NCBI GenBank assembly: GCA_949752735.1
Contig: OX457044.1
Coordinates: forward strand, 10,483,229 to 10,547,228
Source: Lumbricus terrestris
Taxonomy: Eukaryota; Annelida; Clitellata; Crassiclitellata; Lumbricidae
Direction: 5' to 3'
DNA: 64,000 nucleotides
Positions within the stretch are counted from its first letter, which is position 1. Every line of letters begins with the position of its first letter. The position numbers and the translations under genes were made by a program. The notes beneath the pieces were generated by a model that saw only the letters and a program-made list of their open reading frames with translations, had not been told where the DNA came from and made no database searches. Positions 62,905 through 64,000 of this stretch are shown here, piece after piece.

Positions 62905-64000
62905 TTTCTACTAGAAGAAAACGTCACACAGTGACATTGTAGCCCATAGCGGCATAGCCTACAAATCGCTATTTACTCTTCAACTAAGTACGTCCTCATA
63001 GGACTTGGAATATCTGCGTCCACCAGATCCAACCGGTCATAGGCACCGAGTTGACCCGAAGAGTGTGGGTGCCCAAACGAATGGGAATGATACCCGCGCG
63101 TGAGCGCGGACAATTTTTTTAGCCTTTTTATAGGAGCGTTATTAAAATTACCTCCGTTCATAGACGGAGACTTAATTTGGTCCTGGTTTTAGGGGACGAA
63201 CTTAATGCGGCCAAAGGACGATCACCGAGCAGGGAAGGGCCGAAGAGCTTGGGGAGTGGATGTGCTCCTAACCATTTCCGATTTTTTTTCTTGCCACACT
63301 GCGATGGTAGCATCTTAGACTTTCATTTTTACGAAATTGTCGTTGTTTAAGACTTGAAAAGCATCCTTGCCCAAAAAATTCCACACAACATGAAATAGTG
63401 ACATTTTTAGCTGTTTTCTCGTCAAAAATTTTCATTATTTCATTGTTCAAAGATATGATTTAAGACTTCAATAAATGTACTTTCCAATTGCTTGAAAAAT
63501 TTGATCACTCTTTGGGTCAAGATGTACTTCTCCTGGAATCCACACAGAAGAAAAGCACAATCTTCGTTAGCATAGGCATCTTAGATCAACACTCAACAGA
63601 CTCAAATTTTGCACAAGAAATCAAAAAAATTCTGTCTGCATTAACCACTATTATTTTAATGAGCCAATATTAACATTGTGGAAGACAGTTTTTCCAATAG
63701 TTTTCACAGACAATTTAGTCGAGGCTGATTTGTTAATTAACGCATACAAGACAATATCCAGCCTTTGTGATGCTGGGAGCTAGGTGATTTTCGCGCAGTG
63801 AGGATCATTGTAGGCCTATATCGTAGCATGTAGGCTTACAATAAAAAAGAAACAGTCATTGAAATCGTCGCCTATACGTCCGTAAAAATGACTGAAGCGG
63901 ATCGAATGAGAATGATTTCGAGATTTTCCTCATATTCGTATGGAGTTCAGACTACCGGACGGAGTAAAACTGGAGTAATAGTAGGCTAAGGTAGACTAAC
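62905..64000. other. Right edge, no supported gene
   Basis: A 62-codon minus-strand frame (63161-62973) has more even codon use than its surroundings but no recognisable domain; it could be an exon of a gene extending out of the window or chance. TAGGCCTA palindromes reappear near 63810. Confidence 0.4.

Overview
This is animal nuclear DNA. It is intron-rich, with GT-AG introns, tRNA-derived SINEs, hAT-like and Tc1/mariner DNA transposons, a Polinton/Maverick-type element and many micro- and minisatellites. The genes and repeats look like a marine invertebrate, but I cannot fix the phylum from this window.

Layout. (1) 1-1902: 3' part of a leucine-rich-repeat (LRR) type I membrane protein gene, plus strand, running in from the left; its 3' region carries GA-rich DNA and a poly(A) signal near 2508. 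(2) 1.9-6.6 kb: AT-rich DNA with a TA microsatellite and two GC-rich repeat patches, no convincing gene. (3) About 6.67-29.3 kb: a direct segmental duplication. Each copy holds one four-exon minus-strand gene for a 369-residue beta-propeller-like protein. Gene A has exons at 10634-10553, 9828-9752, 8460-8355 and 7966-7122. Gene B has exons at 28126-28045, 27588-27512, 24418-24313 and 13953-13109. Splice sites and reading frames are intact in both.

(4) Intron 3 of gene B contains a complete 9,435-bp Polinton/Maverick-like element (14043-23477). It has about 475-bp terminal inverted repeats, 5'-AG...CT-3' ends and a perfect 6-bp target duplication (ACTATA). It carries one recognisable gene, an eight-exon protein-primed family B DNA polymerase of about 1,414 residues broken by one apparent 1-base deletion; I see no integrase, ATPase, protease or capsid gene. 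The same intron also holds a three-deep nest of smaller transposons at 24951-26626, whose order can be read from target duplications.

(5) 30038-56103: a complete 25-exon plus-strand gene for a K-Cl cotransporter (SLC12A4-7 type, 1,104 residues). All exon junctions keep frame and the product has 12 membrane segments, the four-cysteine extracellular loop and the conserved C-terminal regulatory HTAV threonine. Its introns are crowded with minisatellites. One of them is a 44-bp tandem array that re-copies the 3' splice site of exon 6 together with the first 14 bases of the exon. (6) 56.1-64 kb: no confident gene; it has a decayed Tc1/mariner element (60044-61446), hAT-like miniature elements, a SINE and tandem repeats.

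Main points to follow up: the polymerase-only, spliced Maverick with AGGTCA (nuclear-receptor-type) half-site arrays in both ends; the decoy splice-acceptor array in the cotransporter gene; the duplication with its dated insertions and a patch of very high identity; and the LRR protein that has lost exactly one predicted disulfide pair of its capping domain.
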